A DNA stretch of 9,984 bases from an uncultured Collinsella sp. (lineage in GTDB: Bacteria > Actinomycetota > Coriobacteriia > Coriobacteriales > Coriobacteriaceae), in the NCBI GenBank assembly GCA_958407555.1, contig CATYJC010000062.1, forward strand, positions 1 to 9,984, written 5' to 3'. This document shows, in pieces, positions 6,793 to 9,984 of this stretch. The position numbers and the translations under genes were made by a program. Numbering within the stretch: position 1 is the stretch's first letter; each line of letters opens with the position of its first letter. A model generated the notes under the pieces. That model made no database searches. It worked only from the letters and a program-made list of their open reading frames with translations, and was not told the DNA's origin.

Positions 6793-8313
6793 GTGGCCCA
6801 AGAGACGTTTAGCGATCGCCTGCGACAGACTATGTCCGATCGCGACGTTCGCCAGTCGGACGTAATCCGCGCATCGGAGATGCTCGGCAAAAAACTCGGC
6901 AAGAGTCAGATGAGCCAATATGTGAGCGGCAAGACGATCCCGCGGCGCGACGTGGCTGAGCTGCTCGCCCGTATTTTGGAGGTCGATGTTACCTGGCTGC
7001 TTGCCGGCGACGCCGATCAAGGCGAGGCATCATCACCCCGCAACGATTCCAAGCCCGAACCCCATCCCTCAGCTCAAATTCCAAGGAGCACCACCATGCG
7101 TACTTTTTCTAAATCCACCAAGCTTGATAACGTCCTGTATGACGTGCGCGGTCCCGTCGTCGACGAGGCTGCCCGTATGGAGGACGAGGGCGAGCGCATC
7201 CTCAAGCTCAATATCGGCAACCCGGCGCCCTTCGGTTTTCGCACGCCCGACGAGGTTATCAAGGACATGCGCCAGCAGCTGCCCGACTGCGAAGGCTATT
7301 CCAACTCGCGCGGCCTGTTCTCTGCGCGCAAGGCGATCATGCAGTATTCGCAGATCAAGGGCCTGCCCAATGTTCAGATGGAGCATATCTACACGGGCAA
7401 CGGCGTGTCCGAACTCATTCAGCTTTCGATGAACGCGCTGCTCGACAATGGCGATGAGATTCTGATCCCCAGCCCCGACTACCCGCTGTGGACGGCGTGC
7501 GCGACCCTTGCCGGCGGCCATCCTGTGCACTATCTGTGCGACGAGCAGGCGGATTGGTATCCCGACCTGGAGGATATGGAGTCCAAGATCACGAGCGCGA
7601 CCAAGGCCCTCGTCATCATCAACCCCAACAACCCCACGGGCTCGGTCTACCCGCGCGAGGTGCTCGAGGGCATCGTCGAGGTTGCGCGCAAGCACCAGCT
7701 CATGATCTTTGCCGATGAGATCTACGACCGTCTGTGCATGGACGGCTACGAGCACGTCTCGATTGCCTCGCTCGCTCCCGATCTGCCCTGCGTCACCTTT
7801 AGCGGCCTTTCCAAGTCGCACATGATCGCGGGCTATCGTATTGGCTGGATGGTGCTTTCGGGCAACCAGCGCTGCATGAGCGACTTCATCATGGGCATCA
7901 ACATGCTCTCCAACATGCGCCTGTGCTCCAACGTGCCGGCCCAGTCTATCGTCCAGACGGCGCTCGGCGGCCATCAGTCGGTCAACGACTACATCCGTCC
8001 TGGCGGTCGTGTCTACGAGCAGCGCAACTTTGTGTATGAGGCGCTCAACAAGATTGACGGCATCTCGGTGGTTAAGCCGCGTGCGGCGTTTTACATCTTC
8101 CCCAAGATGGATGTGAAGAAGTTCAACATCACCGATGACGAGCAGTTTGCCCTCGACCTGCTGCACGAGAAGAAGATCCTGATCACGCGCGGCGGCGGCT
8201 TTAACTGGGCCGAGCCCGACCACTTCCGCATCGTGTACCTGCCGCGCATGGAAGTGCTCAAAGAGTCGCTCGAAGACCTCGCCGACTTCTTTGATCACTA
8301 CCGACAGAGCTAA
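6793..8313 (+). CDS. alaA: XRE HTH domain fused to AlaA-type alanine aminotransferase
   Basis: One 506-codon frame encodes two modules. Residues 4-72 form an XRE/HTH_3 DNA-binding domain (FSDRL, SQMSQYVSGKTIP at 38-50, TWLLAG). A Ser/Pro-rich linker (about 75-101) follows, then a fold-type I PLP aminotransferase (102-506) closely resembling E. coli AlaA, which interconverts pyruvate plus glutamate and alanine plus 2-oxoglutarate. AlaA-like marks are NIGNPAPFGF (140-149), GNGVSEL, INPNNPTG (276-283), DEIYD (308-312), the PLP Lys341 in GLSKS, and the substrate-carboxylate Arg479 in HFRIV. The GTG start at 6793 follows AAGGAGG at 6781-6787; an in-frame GTG at 6754 overlaps the operator. E. coli AlaA has no HTH domain. 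The operator array upstream suggests autoregulation. A separate start at 7096 may make the enzyme alone. Aminotransferase identity is firm; the exact amino-acid pair is inferred. Confidence 0.93.
   Translation: MAQETFSDRLRQTMSDRDVRQSDVIRASEMLGKKLGKSQMSQYVSGKTIPRRDVAELLARILEVDVTWLLAGDADQGEASSPRNDSKPEPHPSAQIPRSTTMRTFSKSTKLDNVLYDVRGPVVDEAARMEDEGERILKLNIGNPAPFGFRTPDEVIKDMRQQLPDCEGYSNSRGLFSARKAIMQYSQIKGLPNVQMEHIYTGNGVSELIQLSMNALLDNGDEILIPSPDYPLWTACATLAGGHPVHYLCDEQADWYPDLEDMESKITSATKALVIINPNNPTGSVYPREVLEGIVEVARKHQLMIFADEIYDRLCMDGYEHVSIASLAPDLPCVTFSGLSKSHMIAGYRIGWMVLSGNQRCMSDFIMGINMLSNMRLCSNVPAQSIVQTALGGHQSVNDYIRPGGRVYEQRNFVYEALNKIDGISVVKPRAAFYIFPKMDVKKFNITDDEQFALDLLHEKKILITRGGGFNWAEPDHFRIVYLPRMEVLKESLEDLADFFDHYRQS
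7083..7098 (+). promoter_or_regulatory. internal ribosome site and ATG for a stand-alone aminotransferase
   Basis: AAGGAG at 7083-7088, a 7-base spacer and ATG at 7096 lie exactly at the linker/aminotransferase junction, in frame with the HTH part. Initiation here would give a 405-residue protein ending at 8313 that matches normal AlaA length and N-terminus (STKLDNVLYDVRGPV). The preceding 75 bases encode a low-complexity linker and look like a leader. I infer that the gene makes both a fusion and a free enzyme. Confidence 0.6.
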
Positions 8314-8335
8314 GGGATAGAGGCTCCATACAATC

Positions 8336-8373
8336 GAAAGCTCCCTGCAGCTGCTTGGCTGCGGGGAGCTTTC
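8336..8373. terminator. bidirectional hairpin terminator
   Basis: A 16-bp stem with one G-U pair (8336-8351 with 8358-8373) closes on a 6-base loop. It lies between the stops of the convergent aminotransferase (8313) and second deformylase homolog (8388). The stem ends in GAAAG/CTTTC, so each strand's 3' side runs into a short pyrimidine stretch. Confidence 0.85.
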
Positions 8374-8387
8374 TTGAATCGTCGGAA

Positions 8388-8798
8388 CTATATAACGATT
8401 CCTTGGCAGTGGTCGATTTCGTGTTGGATGATCTCGGCGGTGTAGCCCGAGAAGTTTTTGATGCGGTGGACGAAGTTCTCGTCCAAATACTCAACCTTAA
8501 TGCGACGATAGCGGGTGCAGGGACGCTCGCCGATCAGCGAGAGGCATCCTTCGCTCGTCTGATAGGCATTGACCTGCTCAAGAATTTGAGGGTTGTACAT
8601 CAGGAGCGTCTTGTTGCCGTCTTTTACGCAGATGATGCGTTTGCGCACGCCGATCATGTTGGCGGCGAGGCCCACGCACTCGTGCTCATGCTCGTGGAGC
8701 GTATCCAGGAGGTCCTGCCCGGTCGCGGCATCGTCGGGTCCCGCGTCTTCGGAAGGCAGGCGCAAAAAGAACTCGGATTTCATGATGGGCTTGATCAT
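8388..8798 (-). CDS. def: short peptide deformylase homolog (HEIDH intact, motif I Gln replaced)
   Basis: This 136-residue protein is a paralog of the one at 645-1064. Motif III is intact, QHEIDH (125-130), giving metal ligands His126 and His130 and catalytic Glu127. Motif II is EGCLS (83-87) with ligand Cys85. In motif I, GLAANMIG (43-50), the conserved Gln that positions the formyl oxygen is Met48. The start is placed at ATG 8798, because AAGGAG lies 6 bases upstream; the frame stays open to an ATG at 8837 but that has no such site. It is convergent with the aminotransferase and divergent from the RGG protein gene. It probably acts on formylated N-termini or a related substrate in the cytosol. 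A full-length housekeeping def may lie elsewhere in the genome, but this window cannot show that. Confidence 0.88.
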   Translation of the reverse strand: MIKPIMKSEFFLRLPSEDAGPDDAATGQDLLDTLHEHEHECVGLAANMIGVRKRIICVKDGNKTLLMYNPQILEQVNAYQTSEGCLSLIGERPCTRYRRIKVEYLDENFVHRIKNFSGYTAEIIQHEIDHCQGIVI

Positions 8799-8843
8799 GG
8801 CGGGCTCCTTAAGGTGGACACGTTTGGTTCTGGTCATGATACC

Positions 8844-8855
8844 GCGACATGTCGC
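8844..8855. promoter_or_regulatory. 12-bp perfect palindrome between divergent genes
   Basis: GCGACATGTCGC is its own complement. It lies 46 bases upstream of the deformylase homolog's ATG, where its promoter should be, and a shorter palindrome, TGTGCACA, follows at 8863-8870. An operator role is possible. No clear promoter hexamers were found in 8799-8944, and no gene is supported there. Confidence 0.35.
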
Positions 8856-8944
8856 ATTAATGTGTGCACATAGATTCTGCAGCTAGATTAGCGGGCGACA
8901 CCATAAACTAATGGACGTTTTGCCGAGAGGCATGAATGTTTAAA

Positions 8945-8998
8945 GCGCAAAGAGTGCGCGACGGGCCCCGCGAATGGGGCGATGATGCCCGAGAGGGC
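8945..8998 (+). promoter_or_regulatory. structured mRNA leader of the RGG-protein gene
   Basis: Three small perfect hairpins occur in a row: GCGCA/TGCGC (8945-8959), GCCCC/GGGGC (8965-8980) and GCCC/GGGC (8987-8998). The last has a GAGA loop, a GNRA tetraloop. GGGC at 8977-8980 could instead pair with GCCC at 8987-8990, which would break the second and third hairpins. The array ends 4 bases before the Shine-Dalgarno AAGGAG (9003-9008), so translational control is plausible. It matches no riboswitch class I recognise. Confidence 0.4.
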
Positions 8999-9012
8999 CA
9001 AGAAGGAGTCTC

Positions 9013-9924
9013 ATGTCTGAGAACGAAGAGATCATGAACGAGACCGAGAACGAGACCATGGCTGCCGAGGTTGAGGCAGTCGAGACCGTGGAGACCGAAG
9101 CTGCCGAGGTTGAGGCTGCTGACGAGGTTTCCGCCGAGGAGGAGGCCGAGGTTGTCGAGGCCGCCGTTGATTACGATGACGAAGAGCTGATGGACAAGAT
9201 GCAGAAGGCCGCCCGCCTGCTGCGTAGCCGTCGCTTTGCTATTTCCAAGGAGGAGGAGGCCAAGGCCGAGCGCATGGCGAACATCGAGCGCGCCATCAAG
9301 CTCCTTGACCTCAAGCCCAAGATGGAGCAGAAGGAGATGTCCGACCTGCTGGGCATGCGCCTTCGTGAGCTCGATGGTCTGATGGCCGAGGCCGAGGCTG
9401 CCGATCTGGTCGGTCGCATCGACGACGCCGAGGGCGATATGCGCAAGATCGTTGTCTTTGCTGCCGAAGATGCCGCTGAGGGCCTGGTCGAGCTTGCCAA
9501 CAAGAAGGAGAAGCTTCTGCCCGAGCTTTCTTACGAGGAGGCCACCGAGCTGATGGCCGCTCTCGATAAGGTTATCGCTCCGCTCGTCGCCATGGGTCTG
9601 GACGAGGACCGCGGTCCTCGCGGCGGTCGTGACGACCGTGGTGGCCGTGGCGGCGACCGTGGCGGTCGCGGCGGCTTTGGCGATCGCGGTGGCCGTGGTG
9701 GCGACCGTGGCGGTCGCGGTGGCGATCGTGGCGGCCGTGGCGGCTTTGGTGACCGCGGTGGCGACCGTGGCGGTCGCGGCGGCTTTGGCGGCAACCGTGG
9801 CGGCTATGGTGACCGCGGTGGCAACCGTGGCGGCTTTGGCGGCAACCGTGGCAACGACCGCGGCGGTCGCGGTGGCGATCGTGGCGGCCGCAACGGCGGC
9901 GGCTTCCGCGGCAACCGTTTTTAG
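9013..9924 (+). CDS. acidic N-terminus, MarR-like winged helix and RGG-repeat tail
   Basis: This 303-residue protein has three parts. Residues 1-60 are a Glu/Ala-rich acidic, probably disordered leader. Residues 60-195 resemble a MarR-type winged-helix fold: IERAIKLLDLKPKMEQKEMSD and LLGMRLRELDGLMAEAEAADLVGR, then a beta-wing (GDMRKIVVF) and C-terminal helices with LSYEEATELMAALDKVI. This follows the layout of MarR proteins that read QKELSxLLDMR, but it is diverged. Residues 200-303 are RGG/DRGG/GFGDRGG repeats with scattered Phe/Tyr, an RNA-binding or condensate-type tail known from bacterial DEAD-box helicases and eukaryotic RNA-binding proteins. The start has AAGGAG at 9003-9008. Codons are strongly biased (CGT/CGC, GGT/GGC, AAG), suggesting high expression. 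A nucleic-acid-binding role is likely; the target is unknown. Confidence 0.85.
   Translation: MSENEEIMNETENETMAAEVEAVETVETEAAEVEAADEVSAEEEAEVVEAAVDYDDEELMDKMQKAARLLRSRRFAISKEEEAKAERMANIERAIKLLDLKPKMEQKEMSDLLGMRLRELDGLMAEAEAADLVGRIDDAEGDMRKIVVFAAEDAAEGLVELANKKEKLLPELSYEEATELMAALDKVIAPLVAMGLDEDRGPRGGRDDRGGRGGDRGGRGGFGDRGGRGGDRGGRGGDRGGRGGFGDRGGDRGGRGGFGGNRGGYGDRGGNRGGFGGNRGNDRGGRGGDRGGRNGGGFRGNRF
9610..9921 (+). repeat. tandem repeat encoding the RGG tail
   Basis: About 310 bases of degenerate tandem repeats are built from GGC/GGT, CGC/CGT and GAC/GAT codons, with units such as GFGDRGGRGGDRGG. Unit lengths are multiples of three, so slippage would change tail length without breaking the frame. 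Codon third positions alternate C and T, which limits perfect DNA identity between units. Confidence 0.9.
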
Positions 9925-9928
9925 TTGG

Positions 9929-9956
9929 GTTACGCGGTTTTACCAAACCGCGTAAC
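9929..9956 (+). terminator. 12-bp perfect hairpin after the RGG gene
   Basis: A perfect 12-bp stem (9929-9940 with 9945-9956) with a TACC loop starts 5 bases after the stop codon. No T-tract follows on the plus strand, so it may act as a 3'-end stabiliser or a Rho-type end site rather than a canonical terminator. The last 28 bases of the window hold nothing I can identify. Confidence 0.6.
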
Positions 9957-9984
9957 GGCTCGACGCTGCAAGCCCGCCAGAGCG

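Noticed and set aside
7069..8298. Long open frame opposite the aminotransferase (minus strand, 409 codons)
   Set aside because: It lies entirely antisense to a well-recognised enzyme and has shadow-like composition.
9610..9921. CRISPR array
   Set aside because: The repeats are protein-coding and contiguous with no unique spacers; they encode RGG units in frame.

Overview
The window looks like chromosomal DNA from a gut actinobacterium of the class Coriobacteriia, most likely Collinsella or a close relative. This is inferred from the moderately high GC, the Shine-Dalgarno-led genes with ATG or GTG starts, a bile salt hydrolase of the gut type, two short peptide-deformylase-like paralogs, and an acidic/winged-helix/RGG protein. 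No phage, IS element, CRISPR array, rRNA or tRNA was seen. No gene-free stretch exceeds about 215 bases.

Layout, left to right. (1) 1-451, minus: the N-terminal 150 residues of an NCS2-type purine (guanine/hypoxanthine) permease, cut by the window edge. (2) 645-1064, plus: a peptide-deformylase homolog whose catalytic HExxH Glu is Met. A 109-bp inverted repeat starts inside its last codons and is followed by a strong terminator. (3) 1309-2274, plus: a bile salt hydrolase-type Ntn hydrolase with all expected catalytic residues. (4) 2354-4603, minus: a Kup potassium transporter, convergent with the hydrolase across a hairpin. (5) 4743-5654, minus: an EamA/DMT exporter, divergent from a LysR regulator at 5773-6630. 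A LysR-box-like dyad lies between them. (6) 6793-8313, plus: one reading frame joining an XRE helix-turn-helix domain to an AlaA-type alanine aminotransferase. Near-ideal internal Shine-Dalgarno and ATG signals sit at the domain junction. Repeated AATTGAAC half-sites on the same helical face precede the gene. (7) 8388-8798, minus: a second short deformylase homolog that keeps HEIDH but has Met at the motif I Gln. (8) 9013-9924, plus: an acidic leader, a MarR-like winged helix and an RGG-repeat tail, with small hairpins in the mRNA leader and a 12-bp hairpin after the stop.

Most genes appear to be single transcription units set off by hairpins. Functionally the region mixes transport (purine, K+, small-molecule export), bile acid deconjugation, amino-acid metabolism with a built-in regulator, and formyl-peptide or related chemistry. 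The best leads are the HTH-aminotransferase gene with its two apparent translation starts and operator array, the two deformylase paralogs with complementary active-site losses, and the winged-helix/RGG protein with its structured leader.
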